Assembly (NCBI GenBank): GCA_013399305.1
Contig: VXAI01000015.1
Span: 2,331,329 to 2,395,328, forward strand
DNA: 64,000 nt
Source of the DNA: Rostratula benghalensis
Lineage: Eukaryota; Chordata; Aves; Charadriiformes; Rostratulidae
Direction: 5' to 3'
A program made the translations under genes and the position numbers. Of the stretch, positions 22,680 to 34,612 are shown piece after piece. The notes under the pieces were generated by a model. The model made no database searches. It saw nothing but the letters and a program-made list of their open reading frames with translations, and was not told the origin of the DNA. Each line of letters starts with the position of its first letter. Positions within the stretch are counted from its first letter, which is position 1.

Positions 22680-23680
22680 GAGTGAAAATTACAACCCAGA
22701 ATCTGCCTGAGGAATTGTCCTTACAAGTTAAACTTCAAATATCTGCAAAGCCTTGATGAAGTTTAATGGGCTGTAGGCAGTTTTGTCATTTACATAGCAA
22801 ACATCATTATTGGGGATATTTCCTTCCATATCTCATAGCAGCTTTTCTAAAGACTGGAGTCCAGCCTAGCTCTTTCAGAGCTTTTGAGTAAACAAACAAG
22901 CATGCATCCTACTTGAAAAAAGAGAGACTGGCAATTAAAAAAAGACATCTTGCATTGTGCAAACAGGAAGGATGGTAAAACACACTTTGCAGGGAGTCAG
23001 TGCAAACGCATTTGGCCTAGTTTATAATCACAGCACAATGAAATACCCTGAACATAAATAGCAAGAAATCAATTTTCTCTAGGAAAAAGTAAAATAAAGA
23101 ACATTAAATGATCATTTGACTAGATAACTGCAGTTTACTCGGTGGTATAACTGTCAGCTTGCCTGTGCACAATAATGGAATTAATGCAGAGGGGGTCTGG
23201 CTTAGATGTCTCCTTCTTTACAGTGACAATAACTCCCTTGTTTTCTCTAGCGAGTAGATGTTTATATTCTAATTTTGTCTCTGCAGGCTACACAGAGTCT
23301 TAAACTTGCAAAAGGGATTTGTGAGCAGCTTGCTTGTCAAGAACAAATACTAGTCAAAAGAAATGTGTGACTTGCTGACCTTGAGTTCACTGAACCTTCA
23401 TCTTGATGCTTCCGCACCACTAAGGAATCGGCTTCTCCGAAAATTAAAGTTTCCAGATTAGAATAGAAGCTTTGACAAAGGACCTGTATGGCTTCAAAAC
23501 ACACATCGATTAGGGGACTTTAAAAGAGCTTTGTTAAAACAATGGGATTATGAAAAACAAATGTTTGAGAGGTAAGAAACTAACTGGTCAAAGCTGATGA
23601 AAATCAGCCTATTGAAAATACGGAATTTCATATTTGTGTTTTGGCTAAAAATCTTAACTCTTTGTCCTTAGCTGTTATGC
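22680..23680. promoter_or_regulatory. Candidate enhancer-like stretch with SOX and TCF motifs
   Basis: Non-repetitive sequence with a compact set of HMG-box sites: an inverted TCF/LEF-type repeat CTTTGACAAAG at 23470-23480, paired SOX-type sites CTTTGT-TAAA-ACAATGG at 23529-23545, and TCAAAG at 23588-23593, all within about 125 bp. Several CpGs survive next to them (CTTCCGCACC, CTTCTCCGAAAATT, CACATCGATTAG). SOX proteins bind ACAATG and TCF/LEF bind CTTTGA. Clustering of both in non-repetitive DNA is what developmental enhancers show. Conservation is unknown, and short motifs are frequent by chance. Confidence 0.28.
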
Positions 23681-25494
23681 TGTTCATTTGTAGGTACAGT
23701 GGCAGTATCTGGCTGCCCTAGTCTTCTTGTCAAAATGATATTGTGCTGTGGAAAGAGATGATGGCCTTCACAAGGCCCTTGGTTACAATGTGTGTGCCCA
23801 CTATTTATTTTGTGGTATCTGATTCAGATTGGTTTGTTGCATCTTCCAAGTTTTTACCAGTTTTTAAGGAAGCTTACAGAAATATTTCAAATGGATATTC
23901 TTTTACTATATGTGTTTAATAACTATATAGCCATGACATGACGAACTGTCTCTCCAAAAAGCAACCCAATGGTTTCCATGCAGTGTTAGGGCTAAATGAA
24001 CCGTTAATAGTTTTAACTTGGTTCTCAAACATCTTGAGATTTCAGACCTTTACCTCTTTCCAAAGCCCAAATATGTCTGTTAATTCTAAAATGAGACTTA
24101 TGACAGATTAATATTTCCTATACAGACACGTGCAATGGAAATGCTTTCTTTCACTGCAGAACAGTGCGTTTGTGCACATGTGACTGTGATGTGGATGTGA
24201 GTGTTAAGTACTTCTATTATGTGTATATATGTTCACAAAATGAATTACACTTTTAAATAAAATTCTATACTGCATATGCTTTTTGTATGCTCAGGAAACA
24301 TCTTCTGTGGGGATGGTAGTAATTTTATTTTTTTAAACAAATTTACTACATTGGTTACAAGGTTGTAACTCCTATATACTTTACCTGTTTAATTACAAAG
24401 GTATTTGTATGATGAGAAAACTTGGAAAACTGAGAAAACTTGTTTTGCTTACCCCATAATCTGCAGGGTTTGCTTTGATGATAGTGTGTCATAATTCCTC
24501 CTGAGTGCCAGTCAAAACAAAGACTCTGCCCTGTACACAAGCAGTTCTTGTTTGGATGGTTTTGGTAGTTTGAAATGTGGAGTAAAATCTAAAAGAGATT
24601 GTTTCCCTTCCTGCAGATGAATAAGGATAAGGCTGGAAGTGGGAAGAAACAGAGGATTTGATCCTCTTAACACAGTGCCACTGTGATGCTGTGCCATATC
24701 GCGGGTAGTTTAAAAGCAAAAATAGGTGGGGAAAAAACCCCTCACATTTCAAAACCTTTCAAACTGTCAATGTTTGCTGAGAGAGGATTCTTTAGATGAT
24801 GTCAACAATGGAACTGAAAGGAAAATATTTTAGTGTTTTGAAGCTTCTAGAGTGAGAGTACATTTTACGCGCTCTAAACAAATTTAACATTTGGGGGTTT
24901 TACTTCCTTATGCAATTTACTTGAATTAATAGGGTATTAGTATTTTTTTCTTTTTTGCCAGCTATCATGTGTTTGTTTTAGTGGTACCACTGAATTATGT
25001 TACTCCATCTACGGTAGTTATGTGTGCTCACTGATATTTTTCTGGCTAAACAAAAGCTTAAATTAGTCTTTTGAAGCTTAGATGGATGGACAAAACAAAG
25101 TATTCCATGAAATAATATATCACTAAAAATGGCAGTCAGTATTGTCAATTGTATCATTTACACAACTTGTTCGTGGCTCAGGCTCACGGAAGGAGCTGAC
25201 TTGTCTGTCTTCATATTCCTGCTTGGAGAACCTCCTGGTTGAGCCTGAGATTATGCTTATGTTTAAAGACAAGCTCAAGGCTCCTGAATCAGGATATCAA
25301 TTAAGGGGGGGGGTGGGGTGTCACAGGGAGGAAATGAATGGAGCTGCAAAAATGGATCCAGCCTTTTGCTGCTTCTCTGTGTAACCAAAGGGCTGTAGTG
25401 GTGAGAGAGGTGGGTGAGAGAACAGGAAACCAATCAAGGTCTTCACATGCAACAGTCCTTTTCTGTTGCTTTATTGCAGCTTTCCTCTGCCAGA

Positions 25495-25575
25495 AGCTGT
25501 AGGTTGTGTGTCATACCTGGAAAGCCAGTTACTTCATCTGCCCTTTCTTCTCTGTAAAATGGGAACAACTTTTCA
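25495..25575 (+). mobile_element. Possible MIR/L3-like ancient SINE-LINE tail relic
   Basis: The order ACCTGGAAAGCCAGTTACTTC, then a pyrimidine-rich stretch, then CTGTAAAATGGGAACAAC matches the conserved 3' part of ancient amniote MIR/CR1-L3-type repeats (tracks such as GTCACTT...CTCATCTGTAAAATGGGGATAA). Only about 80 bp are recognisable. It is an old, inert fragment if real. Confidence 0.4.
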
Positions 25576-28500
25576 TTTGCTGAATTGGATTGGGACGCGT
25601 GGATGAAAAGGCAGCGTATTTACCGTGATGAGCTGTCCTTTTAGTGAGTCTGTTTTAGACAGTACTGAATCAAACCCACTCCATCTCCTGCTTGGTCTTG
25701 AATTTAGAAATCACTGAGAATTTAATTTTCAGGCCGAGATGTGGAGTTTTACAGGTATCTAGTAATCTGAAGTAAGATTGTCTACTGTTTCAGGTAGAAG
25801 ATGACAGGAAGAATAATGAATAGCCTTAGACAAGACACACAGTGAAGTTTCTAGCAATGTTCCTGAAGTGTCTTGGGAGAGTTAATTGCAATCCCTGCAT
25901 CACTGCTTTATATCAACCCACTATTTGTCATGCATTAATGAAAGGACTACATGCACCATGGAAGTGGCAGACAGGGGAGAGCATCAGCATGCACAGTGCT
26001 CTCCTGGTGACCATTCAACCACTGTTGCATCCAGAGCTATGCAGAGAGCTCGCTTAGTAAGGAAGATTACTGTAGCCGGAGGTTGAAAGTATAGCAAAAG
26101 CAATCCAAGTGCAAGCTTATTTAATAATGCAAGTGGAGGGCAAATCCCAGGAGCTCTTATATACCAGCACAGAAGCAGCTTTTCTGTTGACCATCTTCCT
26201 TTGGGACCATTCTCAGTCCCAGTTTATTTTTTTTTTCAGGGGCTTGTACATTGCATTTCAAGCGGACAACAGCTCTCTTCCGCATCCAGCGGAATGATGG
26301 TGGGCACACAGGGAAACCAGCTGCAGCTCTGGCTGCCCGTGGTACCCAGATACTACAAAGGCAGGCTGGCTGTGAAGTTTGCAACCAGGCAGGGGTGAAA
26401 AAAGGTCAAGAAGAATCTCGCTGTTCCCAGTGTCTGTCAGTAAGTAATCATGCAGATAAAAATCACACCACTCCCTCAGCTCAACAAAAAATGTCTTTCT
26501 CTATCTATATATCCATATAACATTACAATACAAGCCTCAGGGCATCTCTTGTCCTTATCTAAACAAAAGTCTTCTCTGAAAACCTTAGTCATGCAAGTTA
26601 TGGCATGAAATCACCCTTTCAGCAGAAAAATGGTAATTTTGCATCTGGAGTCAAAGGAGGACTGGCTTGGTGTACAAAGCTATTATGTTTCTCAGATCCA
26701 ATCACCCTTAGTAATTTGGGAGCAACTCGCGGCTCAGTCTATAAGGCTTTGGGTTTTTTTTTTCAGTGCAGGTATAAATCCCACTGAAGCTGTACCTGGA
26801 TTTTTCCTTGGACCCTGCTTCCATATAAATTCTATGTAGTGTTATCTGCCATCTTTGTGATAGGCGTAAGAAAAATAGCAGACAAAAGAAATTAAATGGG
26901 AATGACCTGCAAATCAATGCAAGCCTGCAACATGGGCTCATTGTATTGTGAGTTAAAGTGAGGAGAAAAGGGGTGTTCTGGAGAAAAGCAGGAGTTTTAC
27001 ATAGGGCAACATGCCATTGGTGCTCTTTTTGGACAAACATTTCTGTGTGTCATGATAGGTACATTAAAAATGGAAAAAAAGCCCAAACTTTTAAATGTGA
27101 TTATCAGTTGCCACTCTTTTTGGTTTCCAGATTTGGTGCAGAGGAACAGATGTGTCTTCCCTCTGTGGTGTGTTCTGTGATTCTTCTGTTCCTTGACCCC
27201 AGTTGTCTGGGGGCCAACACACAGAATATTTTTGCAAACTGGGAGGAGGAGGGAGCTGGGTGCCCTATTCAGGCAGTGCCTGCACAGCTTCAGGTGGGCT
27301 GGGGAGGATGCAGGTAGGTAAGCAGATACAGCTCTTTCCTGGGAAACAACTTTGTGGGTGAGAATCCTTTCCCAGAAAGAGAAACCTCTGTGGGTTCCTC
27401 AGCTTGTGTAGCATTAACTCATGGTTCACATGGAAAAGTATGTTAAAGCAGCCCTTCAAAATAGTTACATATAATGATCCATTCTCTGCCTTCATGCTTT
27501 AAAAATAGTTTATTTATCTTTATTAGTTCAGGCACAACGCAGAACCGAGCCGAGTCTTCCTTTAAATAATCCTGCTCTCAGCTGGTGGCATTGTTCACCC
27601 CAGCCTGTGTAAGTGGCAGTTTAAAGGCTTGGTTTCCCCTTCCTGATAGACTTTACATGTGAAGCTTCTCTGCCTTGTTTGAGCAGCTCTCTTCCCGGGC
27701 AGGATGGTGGGACATGGGCAGAGGTGGTCGGGCTTGGTCCTAGGGGTGGCCATGCTGCAATGCAGCCTGCTGCAGGACGGGGGCTGTGCCCAGGGCTCAA
27801 TCCCGGGGGAGAAGGAAATGAAGGAAACACTTCTGGCTGGCTGGAAAAGAGAAAAGAAAGAGTGTGTGACCTGCGGTGTGGCTGGTGTTGTCTGTAATGG
27901 ATTTTTCACTTTTTTCTTTTCCTGATACTTCTGCAGTGTGCATTACTCCATGGAAGAGATTCTATAGTATCGGCTCCCTCCTTGCTCCAGACAGACGGTA
28001 AGTGCTAAGTCTTGATTTCTTTCCTTAATTATAGTGTCTCAGTGCAAAACTTCAAGAAGATCTATAAAAGACTGCTGATTATTAAGAACTACACTCTCTG
28101 CTTGTATTATTATATCTTGACATTACTACTGCCTTGCTTTTTTTGCCTTTTTTTTTTCTTTCTTGGAGAGGTGAAAAGCAAGCTTTTGTAGTTCCCCTCT
28201 TCTTTGGGTTTTGAACAATATTATGTTGTTTCTGCTTAAGTTTTAAATGTTTACATTCTCTCTCACTGGAGACCTGGTCCCCCACCCCTCTTATAATCCC
28301 CACACACATGGGGGTTTTGAAAGTGCTGTTCATACTTATCACTTCACTGTTCATGATGCTGGGCAGTGATGCATTCAGATTATCACAGCACGGGTAAAAT
28401 AATACCCACTTCTTTGCTTACATCCTATTACTGCACCTCAGAGAGCCCCGTCACTTATATTACTCAGGGGAAAGTCAATGACATACGGTCTTTTGATTTA

Positions 28501-29578
28501 AAATACAAACTGTTGTGTAAAGATTTAAAAGATACCCTAATTTATTTTGAAATGGCCCATAATGTGCTGGTACTTTTTTGATTCTTTTATTAGACTGTGA
28601 TTTTTTTTCCATCTAGTTTCTATTCCCCAAACCTACCAAATGATCATGATTTACTCTGGACATCTGTTAAATGCTGGGCTGCCTGGGGAACAAAGCGAGG
28701 GAGCTGCAGTCCTGATGGGAATATTGAAGGAGAGCAGTGAAACCAACTGTGATCTCCCAACAATAGGGTAATTTGAACCACACAGCCCTACTGCAACGCC
28801 TCTAGCTTGCACGGGTTTTGCACATAGATGTGTGCATCTCTGAACATGTTGTGATTAACTGCTGTTATTAAATATATTTATCTTGTTTAAGATCACCTCA
28901 AGCCTTGCCCTGAAGAGTGAGGACTATCAGATCTATTGCTTTGCTTTTTTCCCAACAAGAACAAATCTGGAGCCTGAGCAGGAGCATTGACAGGATGCTG
29001 GGACCACTTTGATTCCCCCACCCACAAACACTGAGATATTTCTGTTTTCAGCTGTCACTATTAGTGTATTCTCAGTTCAGTTCTCCTCCCCTCCACCCCC
29101 AGTTGCAACCAGTACTAAAAAGGTTTTTTGATTCTTTTCTAGCTGTTGAAGCAAACCCTGCTGCATTTTAGCTTCCTCCTGCAGGACAGATTTACTCACT
29201 GTGGTTACCCTGTGGTTGCCACATGTTAGTTACATTAAAGGCACTGCGCCCTAATCTAATGAAACAGAAATCCATGAGATGCATAAAAACATTCTATTAT
29301 TCTCTTACTTTCAAGAACATTTCCTGTTGTCCTGTCTGTCCCCTCACTAATTTCATGAATATGGGTTTAGTCTGTTGGAAGGGAGCTTTCAAACAGTGCG
29401 TGTCAGGCTAGGTTGTTAGAATATATCCACCCTGTTTGGATTTCAGCAGTCGTGATAACCAGGAGCACGGAGGTGATATTCCTGTTTGGAGAAGAACGAT
29501 AGGTATTTATCTATGAAGTACAAGTCAGTATCTTGGGTTCTTAATTGTTTGATGGCATTGCAAAAAGCACACTGTGAG

Positions 29579-29643
29579 TCAATAAAAGTTTTACCTGAAT
29601 AAAGATAATTAAAATCCTTATTAAAAAAAAAAAAAAAAAAAAA
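29579..29643 (+). other. A21 tract downstream of two AATAAA signals
   Basis: AATAAA occurs at 29581-29586 and 29598-29603, and an uninterrupted A21 starts at 29623, 19 nt after the second signal. This is the spacing of a polyadenylated mRNA end, so the locus could be the 3' end of a reverse-transcribed transcript. The upstream 400 bp show no coding frame and no exact target-site duplication was found. Processed retrocopies are rare in birds because CR1 does not favour poly(A). A true transcript end with genomic A-rich sequence, or a chance arrangement, are alternatives. Confidence 0.3.
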
Positions 29644-32600
29644 GGGTGGTGATGTTTAACACCATTGAATACACAGCTAAAGATACTGAGATCTGTCTAT
29701 TTGTATCTGAAGAACAAACAGTAACCTGAAAGAAAAAAAGTATTCATGGAAAGAAAGTATTCAGGAAAGAAAAAAGCAAAAAGTATTCAAGGTGGTTTCT
29801 AAGTGTATTAAAACATCAAAGTATCTAAGTAGCAGATGTTTAGACACTTTCTTCAGCTACAAAACAAGCAGTACTGTATCTCAGGCGTGTTCTGCTTTTG
29901 CGTTTATAAGTTGTGTTATTGTCATAATAGGAAGCTTAAGAGCACACAAGGCAGGAAAGAATTTTGGGTTCTGCTTATTTTACAAGTGGATGGATCACTT
30001 GTTTAGGAGTGCTTAAATGACTGCGAGAGCTGGGAGGGCTGACTCCCTCCAAATGCTCTAAGTCCCCACCGAGTCAGATCGTTCTGTATCTGGACTGCAG
30101 TATAAAGGTTAGTCAGAGGGGACACCAGCAGAACTCTTCCATGAGTCAGCTGCTTAACCTTGCTCCAGACGGCGGGCTCTTCCTTTGCCTTTATTAGTCT
30201 GTTAAGACATTGTCTTGCTGTTAGATGTGGTGATGGTGGGTGGTTGGTTGGGTGTTGTGTTTCTTTTTTTCCCAATCCCTGTGAGATATTCCAGGCTTTG
30301 CTGCCAACCTGAAACCTGAGTTAGGGGTTATGGAGATCTATGAAACTTTCAAGAGAACCATGGCCAGTTTTTGGTTTCAGCTGAGTTTTGCAGTGGTGCC
30401 ATAGGTTCATTTAAATGCTGAATATGGGGAACTGACCGCCTCTCCTTCCATGTGAATGTGAATTTAGTACACTTTGTTTAGCTGTGATGGCAACACAGTT
30501 TTTTGGAAACATTCTGTGTGCATTAGTCATCAATATCCAAGCGATGTTTCTATTGTGCTCATCTGCCAATGGTCCTAAAAAGCATCAGCAATTCATCTGT
30601 TCCAGCTGGGACAAGAAAGACTGACAAACTGCAGCGCTGCATTGAAAAGTGACTAAAAATGGAATCACAGGGCATGTTTATTGTATTTTTGTGACTGCAG
30701 CAGTTAGAGACTGATTTTCTAGCGTACTGCAGCATTTGGGATTACCGCTGTGGGCTGTCCTGTTTCATTCCACAGGATGACTCAGTCGGAAGCCTGTGTT
30801 CTGAAGGCCGTGTGGAGGATCAGCCTCTGATAGTTGTAGGGATGAGGGGGAGGGAGCTATATTTGTATCCAGCTACCTGGCATGGTGCTCGTTTTGCTTT
30901 GACGACCTAGTGTTAGGATGACATTCCGCAGTGAAGTTGAGGAGTTGGCATGTGGAGCATGAATACTGACAGGTTCAGGCTAAGAGGATCACATCAGGAA
31001 AAAGGGTGAACTCACAATTAAGGTCCTGAGCTAGAACCTCATGAAACTGGGTTTGATGTCTGCCACGAGGTCTCTGCCGGACCTTGTGCTCAAGGTCATA
31101 CCAGAGGTTTAGCTTCCATCTGCAGAATCAAAATACTATTTCTCTGTCTGCCTGCCCTTTGTTTCTGTACATAAATGAAGAGTTAAGGGAGGGGTCTTCA
31201 GTCAATGAAATGAGAGGGATCTCACAAAGCTAACTTTGGCTGAATAAGATGAGTCTCTATAGTGTCTGTCTCTAATAGTCTCTTCTGGAGGCTGAATCAG
31301 AGCTGCTGAATGGGAATTCCTGCTCTGAATTGCCTTGGTTAAAGTTAATCTTTGTGAATTCCCCTTTTTCTCTTGAACTTACACCCTGTTCACCAGGGTT
31401 TGGAATGCTATTGCACTTCTGCCATCTGTATTTGAGACAATCATCTTGGAGACAGGCAACCCTTTTTACCTCTGCGGCCTGTGCCCTGCCTGGAACCCCT
31501 ACGCTGGTGGCTGTGCTGCTGAGCACCTGCTTGCAGATGAGTTGATTTATCTGTAATTTGTCAAGAAGAAAACAAGGAATAAGAAAATTCTGCAGAGCAA
31601 TAATGCCCTGCATCTCCTCATGGGTAGAATCGCCCGAGCTGGCTACTCCATCATACTCTTAGGAGGAGAGGGACTGAGACTGGGAGGTTTTTAAGGTCAG
31701 CACCATCTATCCAGAGCAAGAATAGAAGGTCTGACCTTTTTCAAATGGTAAGCTTTGTCAGTGCTCCCATTGGGATTTTTCCTCAGGTGACTGCTTAAAT
31801 GTCACTTGTGGTAAACCAGGGTATTGGAAGCACTACAGAACATCCCTTTCACCTTCACGAGGCAGCACTGAGAGCTTCTAATGAGTCTGCGTGTTTTCCT
31901 AAAGTTGAAAGCATCAGAGAAGTGAATAGAAATGTAATTTTTCATATCGTGTCTGTCTTATAAAAGCCATGGTTCTTGAAGATGTCTGTTTCTTTAGCAA
32001 TGCAAAAAAAAAAAAAAAAAAAGAAAAAAGAAATCCTGTATAGCTACAATTAACACTGCAGCAATAACTCAGTGGCATACATTCCTGGTGTTTATTGATT
32101 AGAGAACAAGCCCCCTGGGGTTTACATTGCTTCCAACACATTTGGTTCCAGCTGAATACCTGCAGTGAGCATTGATCTAAGTGTGATTTCTCCTAAATAT
32201 CAGCCATCCTGTCCTATTGCATCACAGCTGTATATGTGCTATTGTAGCTGTGCAAAACCAAGTGGCTGAAAATGAAAAATCACCATGTGAAAAATGAAAG
32301 GGCACCTGTTCCAGTCTCTGTTGACATCCATGAGCCCTCTCTGTCACATTGAGGTTACACCTGCATAATTCACTTGGCTTCAATAGAGAGCAACTTCTGA
32401 TTTATATTTGCATGTGTGAGAAGATATTCAAGTCCCTCAGGAGCTGTGGCAGCTCTGTGCTTCAAAGAATCGGGTCCCTGCTGCAGAAAGGGACCAGATA
32501 CCAAAGTTCAAAGGGAATGGATGCTTATTTCTTTGCAGCTTTTGTTTTCTTTGTGAGCATAAACTACAGATCATTGCACAGGCATTTCCAGTATAGGTGT

Positions 32601-33850
32601 GGCTGCAGTAATTACTGCTTATTCTTTTGAAGGGACCTGCACTTACAAAACAGAGCAGGATATGAAAGCAAATGAACATGCTCTCTAAAAGGACCCAGTG
32701 TGACCAGCCGAAGCTCAAAGTTTAGGGACAGCAGGATGAGTTGCTTGGCAAGACAAGGGCTGTGCTTGGTGCGTTCCTGGAAGGTGCAGGTGCCTGTTTG
32801 CAGCACCCTTCTGTGGCCCATCACACTGAGCAAGTGCTCTGCTGAAGGGACAATGCAGGTGGTGAGGACAGAGAGAGGCAAAGGGAAGATGGATAGGAAG
32901 GAGCAGGAAGGCTGCAGAGGGAGGATGGTGTTAGTGCTGTAGGAGTAATGATCTGCATTTGTTGCAGCTCATCAGCATCTAATCTATTTTGAAGGTGATA
33001 TTAAAGCATGAAATAGCGTGTGGCACAGAAGATGGAGAGATACAGACAAGCTTTCAAACCAATATTGAGATGCAGGCTAATTCTGCATTCCTATTCATAG
33101 CTGTGTAGTAGAAAAGTATAGGCTGCATGTGGAAGAGTGAGAAGGGGCTGACTGTTAAACCAGGGAGTATTGGTACATTCGTGATGGGGAATTTCTTCTT
33201 TCAGCTACATGCTGTGTTCGTCCCAACCAAGCATAAAAGTGCTCTGTACACACAGCAGTGTGTACACTGCCTTTGCTTTGCCTGCCATGGCCTCATTCAA
33301 AACTTGCTAGAAAGGGTCTCGTTGGGAGGATTCTTGCCGTGCCACTCTGGGCACAAAGAGGACAAGTCCTGATAACTGCAGAGTGGCTCCATCAGGGCTC
33401 CAGTACCTGAGCTCCCTTTGCTGTCCCTCAGCAGGGATCAGGTATTGACTTCCCAGGTTCTCTCCAAACCCTTCTTTTCTATAACTTGAGAAGAAGTGTC
33501 CCTCTCTGTTTGCTCTGGGGGACATGGTCTCAGGATGATGGTTTACTGCGAAGATCTGAAGTGTCTTATTTTTTCTAAAATGTAGCTTTTTTTTTTTTAC
33601 CTTGTGCTAGTTTTTAATGAATGGTTTAACCACCATAAACAATGGTGAAGAAGGCTGTGGAAGGACTGCAGGTGAGGGTCTGAGGATGTCACCCCTGTTA
33701 AAAGACAAGGCTGAGACTTCGGTGGCAGGAGGCTTGGATGCAGAAAGCGAGGAGGGTTTCACCCCGAGCTTTCTCAGCCCTGCTTACCCAGAGCAACCAC
33801 AGCTGTTGCTTTGGCCTGTGGAATAAGAAGCAGTCTCCAAGGTTCATTAG

Positions 33851-34054
33851 GCCTTCCCCCTATTAAGGGCTTTAAAAACTAGGGTCAGGACCTTGAAACA
33901 GATCTGCAGCCTGGGAGAGAGCGCAGTATGTGTGCTATCTCTGCAGCACGGGGAGCAGTTTTGGTTCAGCTCCAAGTGGATCAGTGCCTGTGGTACAAAA
34001 CCACCTGGAATTAATTGGAAACTCTGGTGGCCATTTTTTCAGCAGAGAGGCAGA
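33851..34054 (+). mobile_element. Possible ancient repeat relic, family not assigned
   Basis: The phrase GGGCTTTAAAAACTAGGGTC, then AGGACCTTGAAAC and GCAGCCTGGGAGAG, recalls a widespread amniote repeat motif that couples a GGCTTTAAA word to a CCTTGAA word and a GCAGCC word. The match is from memory of the family's look, not an alignment, and the family name cannot be given. Nothing in it is open for translation. Confidence 0.25.
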
Positions 34055-34162
34055 AGCCGGTGGAGAGACTGGGAACACACTGCCCTTAACCCCCGCTTAT
34101 ACCAGTGCAGCCGGTGGAGACACTGGGAACACACTGCCCTTAACCCCCGCTTATATCAGTGC
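34055..34162 (+). repeat. Tandem duplication, two 54-bp units
   Basis: Unit one at 34055-34108 and unit two at 34109-34162 both start AGCCGGTGGAGA and end CAGTGC. They differ at only two positions (GAGACT versus CACTGG context near the start, and TATACC versus TATATC near the end), so the duplication is recent. The period is a multiple of three, which makes overlapping frames repeat 18 residues, but there is no sign that it is coding. It sits directly right of the possible old repeat relic. Confidence 0.93.
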
Positions 34163-34441
34163 AGGCACATGTGGGAGGTTTGTGCTGATGCTTCCCACAC
34201 TGTATGTGCTTTGTGAACTTTCATTTCCAGGGCTGTCAAGACAAAGTCTTTCATTGCAATTACAGACATGTTTTACTTTCTTGAAATAGCTGTATGTGTT
34301 TATTTTCACTCTTACAGTACTGTCCTCAAAAGAAGGCACTGGTTAGAATGAAGACAACTCCTTACATTCAGATGCTGCTTTTCTGCTATTACCTATTTCT
34401 CTCTTTCCATAGGCCACATGCATGGCAGAGAAATGGTGTGG

Positions 34442-34612
34442 GATCATGGAATTGTCAGATTTGGAAGGGACCTCTAGAGATCATCCAGTCCAACTCCCCT
34501 GCTAAAGCAGGCTTGCCCAGAACACATCCCTCAGGACTGCATCCAGGTGGGGATTTAATATCCCTGGAGAAGGGGACTCCACACCTCCCCTGGGCAGCCT
34601 GTCCCAGTGACT
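34442..34612 (-). mobile_element. CR1 LINE 3' fragment, about 170 bp
   Basis: Antisense CR1 3' end: GGAAGGGACCTCTAGAGATC, CCAGTCCAACTCCCCTGC, then a GGATTTAATATCCCTGGAGA and CCTGGGCAGCCTGTCCCAGTG series. The GTCCAAC(T)CCCCTGC and 'CTGCATCCAGGTGGG' words place it in a different CR1 subfamily from the copy at 271-952. It is 5'-truncated; after 34612 the sequence is unrelated. Confidence 0.9.

Larger units (their letters stand above)
23681..33850. other. Single-copy non-coding DNA with relics and short tracts
   Basis: No gene is supported in this 10-kb stretch. At 29725-29795 AAAGTATTCA occurs three times (29737, 29754, 29780) in A-rich, loosely tandem sequence. An A19 tract lies at 32004-32022 and a T12 tract at 33587-33598. 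A G-rich run, with G9 then TGGGG, starts near 25305. The 30.2-kb GGTGGGTGGTTGGTTGGG run could form a two- or three-tier G-structure. Frames of up to about 115 codons (for example 31272-31613 minus) have no recognisable domain and no convincing splice sites. Confidence 0.5.
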
